15,619 bases of DNA from Bacillota bacterium (GTDB lineage: Bacteria; Bacillota; Clostridia; Christensenellales; Aristaeellaceae), in the NCBI GenBank assembly GCA_023416655.1, contig JAEZHK010000027.1, positions 1 through 15,619 of the forward strand. The letters run 5' to 3'. A program made the translations under genes and the position numbers. Positions 1-7,092 of this stretch are shown piece after piece; the stretch's first letter is position 1; every line of letters begins with the position of its first letter. The notes beneath the pieces are model-generated. The model was given only the letters and a program-made list of their open reading frames with translations, was not told the DNA's origin and searched no databases.

Positions 1-2
1 TC

Positions 3-641
3 AACACCAACGAGACGCTCTTCACCTTGATGATGAACTACATCGCCATCTTCATCATCCAGCTGATGCGCGAAGGCCCCTGGCGCGACCCGAAGAGCGG
101 CTTCCCCAAGGTGCCCATGTTTGAAAAATCCGCGCGCATGCCACAGATTTTTGGCGTGCACGCGGGCTGGATCGTGGCGCTCGTGCTGGTGGTGCTCGTC
201 TTCATCTACCTGACGCGCACCAAGCAGGGCTACGAGCTGACCGTGGTCGGCGAAAACGAAAACACCGCCCGCTACGCCGGCATGAACGTGAAGAAGATCA
301 TTCTGCGCACCATGTTCCTTTCGGCGGGCATCGCGGGCCTCGCGGGCATGCTGCAGGCCTCCGGCGCGGACCGGACGCTGACCGAGACCGTCGCGGGCGG
401 CGTGGGCTTCACGGCGATCACGGTATCGTGGCTGTCGCAGCTGAACCCGCTGGCCATCCTGATCGTGTCGGTGCTGTTTGCCTGCCTCGAAAAGGGCAGC
501 GGCGCTATCCGCTCGGAGTACAACATCTCGCCGTCCACGTCGCAGGTGTTCCAGGGCATCATCCTGTTCTTCGTCTTGGGCGCTGAGTTTTTCATCAACT
601 ACAAGGTGGTCTGGGGCCGGAAGGGGGAGCCGAAGCTGTGA
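3..641 (+). CDS. Nucleoside (BMP-type) ABC transporter permease, 5' part missing
   Basis: This is an integral membrane permease of a BMP-family ABC importer (BPD_transp_2 family), the NupP/YufP-like partner that moves nucleosides across the cytoplasmic membrane. The reading frame is open to the left edge: residues reading NTNETLFTLMMNYIAI precede the first internal ATG at 27, so the gene starts outside the window. Visible support is the family loop GENENTARYAGMNV after a hydrophobic segment (about 168-225), and several strongly hydrophobic stretches downstream. The stop TGA (639-641) overlaps the GTG start of the next permease, a sign of translational coupling. The solute-binding lipoprotein and ATPase genes expected for such an importer would lie upstream. 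Substrate is inferred from family; purine nucleosides are most likely, but simple sugars cannot be excluded. Confidence 0.9.
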   Translation, partial: NTNETLFTLMMNYIAIFIIQLMREGPWRDPKSGFPKVPMFEKSARMPQIFGVHAGWIVALVLVVLVFIYLTRTKQGYELTVVGENENTARYAGMNVKKIILRTMFLSAGIAGLAGMLQASGADRTLTETVAGGVGFTAITVSWLSQLNPLAILIVSVLFACLEKGSGAIRSEYNISPSTSQVFQGIILFFVLGAEFFINYKVVWGRKGEPKL

Positions 642-1606
642 ATGACGCGATGAACTATTTGGCGAGCTTCATCTTTGCCGCGATTCTGGCGGGCGTGCCG
701 CTCCTCTTTGGCACGCTGGGCGAGGTTTTGACCGAGCGCAGCGGCAACCTGAACCTGGGCGTCGAGGGCATGATGTACATGGGCGCGGTGATGGGCTTCG
801 TGGCCGCCTACGTCACCGGAAACGCGGCGCTGGCCTATCTGGGCGCGTTCGCGGCGGGCGCTTTGGGCGCGCTCATCTACGCGGTCCTGACGGTCACGCT
901 CAAGGCCAACCAGAACGTCACCGGCCTTACGCTCACCATCTTCGGCACGGGCTTCGCCAACTTTGTCGGCGAGAACCTGGCGCTGCGCACCCCGGGCGGC
1001 ATGGTGATCCTGCCCGACGCCACCAAGGCGCTGTTCAGAGAGATCCACATCCCCGGCCTCAGCGACATCCCGATCCTGGGCAAGCTGCTCTTCTCCCACA
1101 CGCTGTTCGTGTACCTGGGCGTGGTGATCGCGATCATCATGGGCATCTACCTGTTCCGCACCCGCCGGGGCCTGAACCTTCGCGCCGTGGGCGAAAACCC
1201 GGGCGCGGCGGACGCGGCGGGCATCAACGTGAACCTGTACAAGTACGTCAACATCGTGCTGGGCGGCGGCATCTGCGGCCTGGGCGGCGCGTACGTGTCC
1301 ATCGTCACCTGCGGAGGCACCTGGACGTACAACTGCGTGGGCGGCCTGGGCTGGATCGCGGTGGCGCTGGTCATCTTCGCCGGCTGGAGCCCCTACAAGG
1401 CGCTGCTCGGCTCGCTGGTCTTCGGCGCGCTGAGCGTGCTCAAGTACTACGTGCCCGCGAACATCCTGACCATCCCGTCCTCCGTTTACAACATGATCCC
1501 CTTCTTCGCGACGATCCTGGTGCTGGTCATGACCTCGGTGCGCATGTCCCGGGAGCACGCCCAGCCCAAGGGCTGCGGCAACAATTACTTCCGCGAGGAA
1601 CGATAG
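638..1606 (+). CDS. Nucleoside (BMP-type) ABC transporter permease, second subunit
   Basis: The second, shorter permease of the same importer, NupQ/YufQ-like; 322 residues is the usual size (B. subtilis NupQ is similar). Residues 28-46 carry the signature GEVLTERSGNLNLGVEGMM of sugar/nucleoside permeases, and residues 183-198 (AVGENPGAADAAGINV) form the cytoplasmic loop that docks on the ATPase. The rest is a series of hydrophobic helices. The start is GTG at 638: an AAGGGGGAG ribosome binding site (621-629) sits 8 bases before it, and the GTGA overlap with the upstream gene supports it over the ATG at 650. It is the last gene of the operon, followed by tandem hairpins and an intrinsic terminator. 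Family and role are firm; the exact nucleoside is inferred. Confidence 0.92.
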   Translation: MNDAMNYLASFIFAAILAGVPLLFGTLGEVLTERSGNLNLGVEGMMYMGAVMGFVAAYVTGNAALAYLGAFAAGALGALIYAVLTVTLKANQNVTGLTLTIFGTGFANFVGENLALRTPGGMVILPDATKALFREIHIPGLSDIPILGKLLFSHTLFVYLGVVIAIIMGIYLFRTRRGLNLRAVGENPGAADAAGINVNLYKYVNIVLGGGICGLGGAYVSIVTCGGTWTYNCVGGLGWIAVALVIFAGWSPYKALLGSLVFGALSVLKYYVPANILTIPSSVYNMIPFFATILVLVMTSVRMSREHAQPKGCGNNYFREER

Positions 1607-1612
1607 AGGACG

Positions 1613-1664
1613 CCGGAGGGCTCCGCCCTCCGGACCTTCCGCCAAGGGGCCTGAGGCCCCTTGG
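1613..1664 (+). repeat. Two tandem GC-rich hairpins after the permease operon
   Basis: CCGGAGGG (1613-1620) pairs with CCCTCCGG (1626-1633) over a 5-base loop. CCAAGGGGCC (1642-1651) pairs with GGCCCCTTGG (1655-1664) over a 3-base loop, and GGAACCCCC-like sequence follows. Both stems are perfect. They lie between the stop codon and the U-tract terminator, so they may protect the mRNA 3' end or be an intergenic repeat. A similar stem (TTGGAGGG/CCCTCCAA followed by ACCTCCC) occurs at 9528-9549. Confidence 0.6.
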
Positions 1665-1685
1665 AACCCCCACAAAGGGATATGC

Positions 1686-1720
1686 AAAGGAAGACCTTCG
1701 TTTGAGGGCCTTCCTTTTTT
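1686..1720 (+). terminator. Intrinsic terminator of the permease operon
   Basis: AAAGGAAG (1686-1693) pairs with CTTCCTTT (1710-1717); after an A/C mismatch, CCTTC (1695-1699) pairs with GAGGG (1704-1708) with one T/G wobble, and the loop is GTTT. The stem runs into a T-tract (TTTTTT, 1715-1720). It lies between convergent genes, so the A-tract on its other side could also help end transcription of the - strand DJ-1/PfpI gene. Confidence 0.75.
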
Positions 1721-1762
1721 GTACAAAGCGGTGGCTATGACCACATTGGGGGAGAAACAGGT

Positions 1763-2356
1763 TCACGCCTGCGGCGTATACTCCATCCGCTTTGCGGTGG
1801 CCCGCGCGACCTCCGCGCCCAGAAGCCGTCCAACCAGGTGCAGGCACATGTCGATGCCCGCGGAGATTCCCGCGGCCGTGACGATGTTTCCCTCATCGAT
1901 GAACCGGGTGTTCCGCTCCACCCTGACGCGGGGGTAATCCCGTTCGAGTTTGTCCAAATCCATCCAGTGGGTCGTGGCGCGCCTGCCGCCGAGCAGGCCC
2001 GCCTCGGCCAGCAGGAACGCCCCCGTGCATACAGAGGCCATGAACGTGACCTCCACGGCGCGGGCCTGGAGCCAGTCGATCAATACCCGGTTGTGGATCT
2101 CGATCTCCTCCGCGCCGTACCCGCCGGGCACGACCAAAATGTCGAACGCCGACGCGTCCTCAAACGCGCAGCGCGGCTCCACCACGAGGCCGTTCCGGGC
2201 CCGGAACAAACGCTTCTCCTGCGCGACGGTGCAGACGTCAAAGGGCCGCCCTTCCCCATCCTCCGTCCGCGTGACGGAGAACACCTCGAAGGGCCCGGCA
2301 AAGTCCAGCACCTCCACCTCGTCGAACAGCAGGATGCCTACCTTCCATGTCCGCAT
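1763..2356 (-). CDS. DJ-1/PfpI family protein, GlxA/isocyanide-hydratase-like
   Basis: A 197-residue cytoplasmic protein of the class I glutamine amidotransferase-like (DJ-1/PfpI) superfamily. The nucleophile elbow is Cys110 in MASVCTGAFLLAEAG, preceded by VVPGGYG (75-81). Asp18 and Glu24 in VLDFAGPFEVF match conserved N-terminal acidic positions, and ATTHW (127-131) and GISAGIDM (163-170) match the stand-alone GATase1_AraC_1 branch that includes isocyanide hydratase. No DNA-binding domain is attached, unlike GlxA-type AraC regulators. The start is ATG 2356 with AAGGGGAAGG just upstream; the longer frame to 2473 runs into hairpin repeat sequence and is not plausible. It converges with the permease operon. 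Real activity may be hydratase, deglycase-like or stress-related; only the family is certain. Confidence 0.88.
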   Translation of the reverse strand: MRTWKVGILLFDEVEVLDFAGPFEVFSVTRTEDGEGRPFDVCTVAQEKRLFRARNGLVVEPRCAFEDASAFDILVVPGGYGAEEIEIHNRVLIDWLQARAVEVTFMASVCTGAFLLAEAGLLGGRRATTHWMDLDKLERDYPRVRVERNTRFIDEGNIVTAAGISAGIDMCLHLVGRLLGAEVARATAKRMEYTPQA

Positions 2357-2419
2357 CTGCCTTCCCCTTTCCCGGGAATTCCGGCTCCCGACTTGTGGCA
2401 CACCCGGTTTTTCTTTCAA

Positions 2420-2586
2420 ACCGTTTCCGGCGACCTGTGCGCCGGAAACGAATTTCTTCCACCAGTGCGACACTGGTGGAAGAAATTATACCTTCAGCCA
2501 GCGGGCCGCCCGAAAATTCCAGAGAATTTTAGGCCCGCGCAGTCCTTCCCCTCGCACCCAAAAGCCGCTTGCGGATTTTGGGTGCC
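2420..2586 (+). repeat. Four-hairpin composite repeat, copy 1 (A-B-C-D)
   Basis: Hairpin A: CGTTTCCGGCG (2422-2432) / CGCCGGAAACG (2440-2450), 7-base loop ACCTGTG. Hairpin B: a perfect 17-bp stem, 2451-2467 with 2471-2487, loop CGA. Hairpin C: AAAATTC (2513-2519) / GAATTTT (2524-2530), with outer stem GCGGGCC (2501-2507) / GGCCCGC (2532-2538). Hairpin D: GCACCCAAAA (2554-2563) / TTTTGGGTGC (2576-2585) around CCG-CTTG-CGG. It lies between the glutamine synthetase stop, 6 bases past hairpin D, and the DJ-1/PfpI start. Hairpin D could end the synthetase transcript, but no U-tract follows. Confidence 0.85.
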
Positions 2587-2591
2587 CCGCT

Positions 2592-4673
2592 TTAGCGGAC
2601 GCTGAACAGCATCTCGCCGTAGCTCGGGTACGGCCACTCCTTGGAGGGCAGCAGCGGCTCGGCCTCGTCGACCACGGCGCGCAGTGCACCCATCGAGGAG
2701 AAGACGGAGGCGCGGGTGTAGGCGGCGGCGTGGGCGGCGTCGCCCTCCGGCATGCCCTTGAGAGCGCCGTCCAGCGCCTCGGCGGCGGCCATGATGCCAG
2801 CGGCGAGCTTGCTCAGCTTGGTTGCGAGCGCCTTTTCGGCGTCCACAGGAATATCCAGCGCGGCCTTCGCGGCGGCGGACTTGGCGAGCTTGCCCGAGAA
2901 GGCCAGCACCGCGGGCAGGATCTCGCGGCTGACCATATCCAGCATCGTCAGTGCCTCGATGGAGACGACCTTGATGTAGTTCTCCAGCAGGATGTCCTCG
3001 CGGGAATGCAGCTCGGCCGCGGTGAAGATGTTGTGCTGCTTGAACAGCGCGATGTTCTTCTCGTCGGTGAGGTGCGGGATGGCCTCGGAGGAGGACCTCC
3101 AGTTGAGCAGCCCGCGCGCCGCCGCCTCGGCGACCCACTCGTCAGCGTAGTTGTTGCCGTTGAAGATGATGCGCTTGTGGTCGCGGATGGTGTGGCGGAT
3201 CAGGCGGTTGAGCTCCGCGATAAAGTCCTCGGCCGTCTCCAGCTTGTCGGCGAACAGGCGCAGCGACTCGGCCACAGCGGTGTTGAGCACGGTGTTCGGG
3301 TCGGCGACGGAGAACGCCGAGCCGACCATGCGGAACTCGAACTTGTTGCCGGTGAACGCGAACGGCGAGGTGCGGTTTCTGTCGGTGGTATCCTTGAAGA
3401 AGTGGGGCAGCACCGCGACGCCGATGTTCATCTCGTCCTTGCCCTTCGGGTTGTAGGCGGCCTTGGCAACCAGCGCTTCGACGATGCCGGTCAGCTCTTC
3501 GCCCAGGAACATGGAGATGATGGCCGGCGGCGCTTCGCTGGCGCCCAGGCGGTGGTCGTTGCCCGCGCTGGCGCAGCAGATGCGCAGAAGGTCCTGATGC
3601 TCATCGACAGCCTTGATGACCGCCGCCAGGAACAGGAGGAACTGCGCGTTTTCGCTGGGCGACGCGCCGGGCTCCAAAAGGTTCGAGCCGGTGTCCGTGG
3701 CCATGGACCAGTTGTTGTGCTTGCCCGAGCCGTTGACGCCCGCGAAGGGCTTCTCGTGCAGAAGGCATACCAGCCCGTGCTCGGAGGCGACCTTCTTCAT
3801 CATTTCCATCGTGATCTGGTTGTGATCGGTGCCGATGTTGGTGTTGTTGTAGATCGGGGCCAGCTCATGCTGCGCGGGCGCGACCTCGTTGTGTTCGGTC
3901 TTGGCCAGCACGCCCAGCTTCCAGAGCGTCTCGTCCAGGTCGTGCATGAAGTCACCGACCCGCTTCTTCAGCGCGCCGAAGTAGTGGTCTTCCAGCTCCT
4001 GGCCCTTGGGCGGGCGGGCGCCGAAGAGCGTCCGGCCGGTGTAGATCAGGTCGGGCCGCTTGTCGTACACGGACTTGTCGATGAGGAAGTACTCCTGCTC
4101 GGGGCCGACGGTGGTCACCACGCGCTTGACTTCGGCGCGGCCGAAGAGCTTCAGGATGCGCATCGCCTGAATGTTCAGCGCATCCATCGACCGAAGCAGC
4201 GGCGTCTTCTTGTCCAGCACCTCGCCGGTATAGGACATGAACGCGGTGGGGATGCACAGCGTCGATTCCTTGATGAAAGCGTAGCTGGTCGGGTCCCAGG
4301 CGGTGTAGCCGCGGGCCTCAAACGTGGCGCGCAGGCCGCCGGAGGGGAAGCTGGACGCGTCCGGCTCGCCCTGGATCAGTTCCTTGCCGGAGAACTCCAT
4401 GATCACGGTATCGCCGCACGGGCTGATGAACGCCTCGTGCTTTTCGGCGGTGATCTCGGTCATCGGCTGGAACCAGTGGGTGTAGTGGGTGACGCCTTTC
4501 TCCAGCGCCCAATCCTTCATGGCGGTGGCGATGACGTCGGCGGTGGGACGGTCCAGCGGCTCGTTCTTGGCCAGCTTTTTCTTCAACGCCTTGTAGGTGT
4601 CGTGAGGCAGCCGGGCCTTCATAACGGTATCGTTGAACACCAGGGAACCAAAAATTTCCGGCATCTTGCTCAT
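2592..4673 (-). CDS. glnN: Type III glutamine synthetase
   Basis: Makes glutamine from glutamate, ammonia and ATP in the cytoplasm. The length, 693 residues from the chosen start, is typical of the large GSIII class (about 700), not GSI (about 450). Visible signatures are PEQEYF near 191-196 (metal-binding glutamates), NEVAPAQHE near 262-270, NNTNIGTDHNQI just after, and GSGKHNNWS near 315-323 (ATP and glutamate site). The first in-frame ATG (4682) directly abuts the GGGGG ribosome binding site; ATG 4673 lies 9 bases from it and gives MSKMPEIF, so I use it. A perfect consensus promoter lies upstream. The gene stands alone, bracketed by inverted copies of the hairpin repeat. No separate regulator gene is adjacent. 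Confidence 0.97.
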   Translation of the reverse strand: MSKMPEIFGSLVFNDTVMKARLPHDTYKALKKKLAKNEPLDRPTADVIATAMKDWALEKGVTHYTHWFQPMTEITAEKHEAFISPCGDTVIMEFSGKELIQGEPDASSFPSGGLRATFEARGYTAWDPTSYAFIKESTLCIPTAFMSYTGEVLDKKTPLLRSMDALNIQAMRILKLFGRAEVKRVVTTVGPEQEYFLIDKSVYDKRPDLIYTGRTLFGARPPKGQELEDHYFGALKKRVGDFMHDLDETLWKLGVLAKTEHNEVAPAQHELAPIYNNTNIGTDHNQITMEMMKKVASEHGLVCLLHEKPFAGVNGSGKHNNWSMATDTGSNLLEPGASPSENAQFLLFLAAVIKAVDEHQDLLRICCASAGNDHRLGASEAPPAIISMFLGEELTGIVEALVAKAAYNPKGKDEMNIGVAVLPHFFKDTTDRNRTSPFAFTGNKFEFRMVGSAFSVADPNTVLNTAVAESLRLFADKLETAEDFIAELNRLIRHTIRDHKRIIFNGNNYADEWVAEAAARGLLNWRSSSEAIPHLTDEKNIALFKQHNIFTAAELHSREDILLENYIKVVSIEALTMLDMVSREILPAVLAFSGKLAKSAAAKAALDIPVDAEKALATKLSKLAAGIMAAAEALDGALKGMPEGDAAHAAAYTRASVFSSMGALRAVVDEAEPLLPSKEWPYPSYGEMLFSVR

Positions 4674-4706
4674 TGGATCCATCCCCCTATAAGATTGAAA
4701 GGCCCC

Positions 4707-4732
4707 GCGGAACCCAAATAAATGGGCTCCGC
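4707..4732 (-). promoter_or_regulatory. Hairpin in the glutamine synthetase mRNA leader
   Basis: On the + strand GCGGAACCC (4707-4715) faces GGGCTCCGC (4724-4732) over an 8-base AT-rich loop. In the - strand RNA the single mismatch becomes a G-U pair, so the stem is nine pairs. It falls between the predicted transcription start (about 4750) and the ribosome binding site (4683-4687). There is no U-tract, so it is not an obvious attenuator. It may stabilise the leader or be a protein site. Confidence 0.45.
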
Positions 4733-4756
4733 AGCGCCTTCGCTGCTGATGGAATC

Positions 4757-4785
4757 ATTATAAATCCGGGCGGGGCGGCTGTCAA
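4757..4785 (-). promoter_or_regulatory. Perfect sigma-A promoter for glutamine synthetase
   Basis: Reading the - strand, TTGACA (4785-4780) and TATAAT (4762-4757) are separated by exactly 17 bases. Both hexamers match the vegetative consensus at every position. The predicted start of transcription near 4750 leaves a leader of about 75 bases before the ATG at 4673. Confidence 0.88.
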
Positions 4786-4810
4786 GAAAAGCGAATGTTA
4801 TTTTGCACAG

Positions 4811-4987
4811 GCAATGAAAATCCGCCAAGGCGGCTTTTCATTGCAAAGGAGCACTGAGGAAGCATGCGTGAGCCTGAAATTCTCCGGAATTTCGGGCGGC
4901 TCCCTGATTGAAGGTATTGTTTCCGCCACCAGTGTGCGCACTGGTTATGGAAACTGCGTTTCCGGCGCGCAGGTCGCCGGAAACGGT
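4811..4987 (-). repeat. Four-hairpin composite repeat, copy 2 (inverted)
   Basis: In + coordinates the order is D-C-B-A, so the element runs opposite to copies 1, 3 and 4. D: GCAATGAAAA (4811-4820) / TTTTCATTGC (4835-4844) around CCGCC-AA-GGCGG. C: GAAATTC (4876-4882) / GAATTTC (4887-4893), outer GAGCC (4870-4874) / GGCTC (4898-4902). B: ACCAGTG (4928-4934) / CACTGGT (4939-4945), outer GTTTCC (4919-4924) / GGAAAC (4949-4954). A: CGTTTCCGGCG (4957-4967) / CGCCGGAAACG (4975-4985). Hairpin D lies 26 bases upstream of the synthetase -35 box. From 4988 to 5113 I see only a short imperfect stem (CAGCC 5025-5029 / GGCTG 5040-5044) and no gene. Confidence 0.85.
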
Positions 4988-5113
4988 TGGAAGGTACGCC
5001 GAGGATCGTCAGACTGCTGCAACACAGCCGCCCTCTGGTGGCTGCGGCCCCCGAACCCCTGGGATCAAGGACGGTGGTTGTGATTCTTCATGCATTTCCC
5101 CTATGTGGGGAGT

Positions 5114-5136
5114 CCAGAGGGATTCAATCCCTCTGG
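5114..5136. other. Hairpin downstream of the SGNH hydrolase gene
   Basis: CCAGAGGGAT (5114-5123) pairs with ATCCCTCTGG (5127-5136) over TCA, and GCGGAGCTCCGC (5149-5160) is a second short palindrome between it and the stop codon at 5171. The pair sits where the macro/VWA/hydrolase transcript would end. No U-tract follows on the - strand, so I call it a 3'-end hairpin, not a proven terminator. Confidence 0.45.
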
Positions 5137-5170
5137 CGGGGTGCGGGGCGGAGCTCCGCTGTCCTCCCCG

Positions 5171-6322
5171 TCACTCCCCCCGCCACGCGAGGAAGGCGCG
5201 GGCCAGGACTTCGCCTGCGCGGGCGTTGGGGTGGGCGTCCAGCGCGAAGCGGTACTCCTCGCGGGTCCTGTGGCCATCGGGCGCGGGACGACCCAGCACA
5301 GGCACGGTGTCGAACACGTCCGCCCCCACCGCGTTGCCGCGTTGGATCCATTCGTTGACCCGCCGCCACACCTCAAGCTGCTCTCCTTCAAAGTCAAAGG
5401 GCGGCAGCGTGAATAGCGTGATGCGCATCTTCGGGTTCGCCGCCTTGAGCATTTGAACAATCTTTATCAGGTCCCCGATAATTTCATCGGCGCTCCTTAA
5501 GCAGGTGCCCAGGTCGTTGGTGCCGAGGCACACGGTCACCTCGTCCGCCGCCTTGGCGCGCCTGAGCCACGCGCCGCCCGAGGCCGCGTCATAGGCTCTC
5601 GCCCAGCCGCTGCCCAGGTTCAGCGCGTTGGTTCCGACGGGCAGGCGCTTTATTACCTGCGCCGCCCAGAACATTTCCCGCCCGTCGCCGGTGCCGTAGC
5701 CCTGGGTGATCGAGTCGCCGAGGAAGGCGATCAGTTTTTCGGACGGTGCTCGGCGCAGGAACAGCCCCGGCAGCGCGGCGGGGCCGTTGAAGTCGATGGC
5801 GAAGCCATCCGCGCTTTTTTCCGCCGCGCCGCCGCCCCACCGGGAATAGGCCGCCAGGATCGATTCCCTCGCGTAGGGGATGGCGGGCGCGTCCTGCAGC
5901 CGGGTCACCGTCCAGGAAAACGCCAGATCGTGGCCCTCGGGCAGGTCCAGCGCCGCCTCGTCGCTTAAGAATTCCTCGCCGGGCGCGACCAGCTTCGTTC
6001 GTTCGCCGCCGAAGAACACCGGGACCGGCTCTCCGTAGATCGCGCCGTCCCGCCGGGTGCCGCCATCCGCGATCCAGGCCTCGTCCACTCTCCAGGCCCC
6101 ACCCGGCTGATTGGCGAGACACTGCTTCGTATCGCCCCGGGTGGTCTCGCGGACGTTGCCCGTCCAGAACCTGTAGACTTGGCGGCCGCATGCGTCCGGG
6201 CGCAGGTAGGTCCGGAAGGTGACGGTGGCGGGGGCGAAGAACTCATCCCCGTAGAAGCCGCTGACCACCGTGCTGCAGGGCGTGATCACCCGGTGGGAAA
6301 GAAGAAGCTCCCGGTCGGTCAT
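5171..6322 (-). CDS. SGNH/GDSL-family hydrolase
   Basis: A 383-residue serine hydrolase (esterase or lipase-like, possibly carbohydrate esterase), with no signal peptide seen. The SGNH fold fills the C-terminal half: nucleophile Ser204 in FLGDSITQGYG, GTND at 267-270 (block III), and the terminal acid/base pair in LDAHPN (Asp362, His364). The Asp and His are one residue apart instead of the usual two, a variant spacing. The N-terminal 190 residues resemble a beta-rich accessory domain and carry no motif I recognise. The start is ATG 6322, with AAGGGG ending 9 bases upstream; ATG 6331 abuts that site, and longer frames overlap the VWA gene. The VWA stop is 26 bases upstream, so the two are probably co-transcribed. 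Substrate unknown. Confidence 0.85.
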   Translation of the reverse strand: MTDRELLLSHRVITPCSTVVSGFYGDEFFAPATVTFRTYLRPDACGRQVYRFWTGNVRETTRGDTKQCLANQPGGAWRVDEAWIADGGTRRDGAIYGEPVPVFFGGERTKLVAPGEEFLSDEAALDLPEGHDLAFSWTVTRLQDAPAIPYARESILAAYSRWGGGAAEKSADGFAIDFNGPAALPGLFLRRAPSEKLIAFLGDSITQGYGTGDGREMFWAAQVIKRLPVGTNALNLGSGWARAYDAASGGAWLRRAKAADEVTVCLGTNDLGTCLRSADEIIGDLIKIVQMLKAANPKMRITLFTLPPFDFEGEQLEVWRRVNEWIQRGNAVGADVFDTVPVLGRPAPDGHRTREEYRFALDAHPNARAGEVLARAFLAWRGE

Positions 6323-6348
6323 GAAGTCCATCCCCTTTGGTTTTTTTC

Positions 6349-7014
6349 TTAAGCCTTCCGCTCCGGCTTCCGGCCGCGGCGGAGGAAGTCCCGCCGGATT
6401 TCCTCTCCCCAAGTCTCGTCCAGCGCGCCGGTCGCCCGGAAGGAGGCCGCCGCCGCCGATACGGCGCGGAAGTTCAGTTCGGTTCCGGCCTGGTCCGAGC
6501 AGTAGTTCTGCGCCCGGTCGGGCGCGATGCCCAGGTTCCCCGCCGTCTCCACGGCGTCGATGTTGGCCCCGAGGAACAAAAATTCCCAGCCCTGCTCCCG
6601 CTTCTGCCGCTCGATCATCTGCCTGACGCGACCCAAGGAGTATTCGCGGCTGGCGTTCTCCAGACCGTCGGTGGTGATCACGATGAGCACCTTCCCCGCG
6701 CGATAATCCTCCGTGGTGTGCCTGAGCGCGCTGTCGATCTTGTCAATGGTCCGGCCCACCGCGTCAAGAAGCGCGGTCGAGCCGCCCACCGAGTACTCCT
6801 TCGCGGTCAGCGGAGCGACGGCTTGGATGTCCAGCCGGTCGTGCAGCAGGGAATCCCGGTGACTAAAGAGCACGGTGGTCAGGCGCGCCTCCCCGGGCAG
6901 CGCCTTCTGCTTTTCCAGAAACGCGTTGAAGCCGCCGATCGTGTCCGATTCCAAGCCCGCCATCGAGCCGCTCCTGTCCAGGATGAACGCAAGTTCCGAG
7001 CAATTTTCCTTCAT
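6349..7014 (-). CDS. VWA-domain protein, TerY-like
   Basis: A 221-residue cytoplasmic protein consisting of one von Willebrand factor A domain. The metal-ion-dependent adhesion site is complete: Asp13-X-Ser15-X-Ser17 in ILDRSGSM, Thr80 in GGSTALLDA and Asp116 in TTDGLENAS. Such small VWA proteins (TerY group) act as metal-dependent scaffolds, and the group is known from tellurite/stress-response gene sets. The C-terminal 60 residues are less ordered and end in a basic tail. Start ATG 7014 has GGAGGA close upstream, but that site is folded into a hairpin (7015-7053). It lies 78 bases after the macro-domain gene and 26 bases before the SGNH hydrolase, suggesting one operon. The partner is not known. 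Confidence 0.85.
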   Translation of the reverse strand: MKENCSELAFILDRSGSMAGLESDTIGGFNAFLEKQKALPGEARLTTVLFSHRDSLLHDRLDIQAVAPLTAKEYSVGGSTALLDAVGRTIDKIDSALRHTTEDYRAGKVLIVITTDGLENASREYSLGRVRQMIERQKREQGWEFLFLGANIDAVETAGNLGIAPDRAQNYCSDQAGTELNFRAVSAAAASFRATGALDETWGEEIRRDFLRRGRKPERKA

Positions 7015-7053
7015 GGTATTTCCTCCACTTCATGTTTCTGGAGGAAGGATACC
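7015..7053 (-). promoter_or_regulatory. Hairpin enclosing the VWA ribosome binding site
   Basis: In + coordinates GGTAT (7015-7019) pairs with ATACC (7049-7053), and TTCCTCC (7020-7026) pairs with GGAGGAA (7040-7046). There is a 2-base bulge and a 13-base loop. On the - strand RNA this places the GGAGG ribosome binding site inside a 12-bp stem that ends next to the ATG, a layout expected to limit translation until the stem is opened. Confidence 0.6.
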
Positions 7054-7092
7054 ACAAGGAAAACGCGCTCTGGTCGCCTCGCAGGCGACAAA

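Noticed and set aside
599..1744. A 381-residue - strand open frame under the second permease
   Set aside because: It spans the permease stop, hairpins and terminator, and its product is His/Arg/Asp-rich shadow sequence.
2357..2473. N-terminal extension of the DJ-1/PfpI protein to 2473
   Set aside because: The extra codons translate hairpins A and B of the repeat, while a good start with ribosome binding site exists at 2356.
2420..2586. CRISPR-like or riboswitch reading of the hairpin clusters
   Set aside because: Units are palindromes of differing sequence, not direct repeats with spacers. They sit mainly after stop codons, and I can match no known riboswitch core.
1950..4721. A 923-residue open frame on the + strand
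   Set aside because: It lies antisense to glutamine synthetase and part of the DJ-1 gene, crosses the repeat, and its product is low-complexity Gly/Arg/Val/Leu-rich sequence with no family resemblance. It is an effect of high GC content.
4997..5080. A tRNA-like stretch with GGGGTTCGGGGG on the - strand
   Set aside because: No acceptor stem, anticodon arm or D arm can be placed around it.
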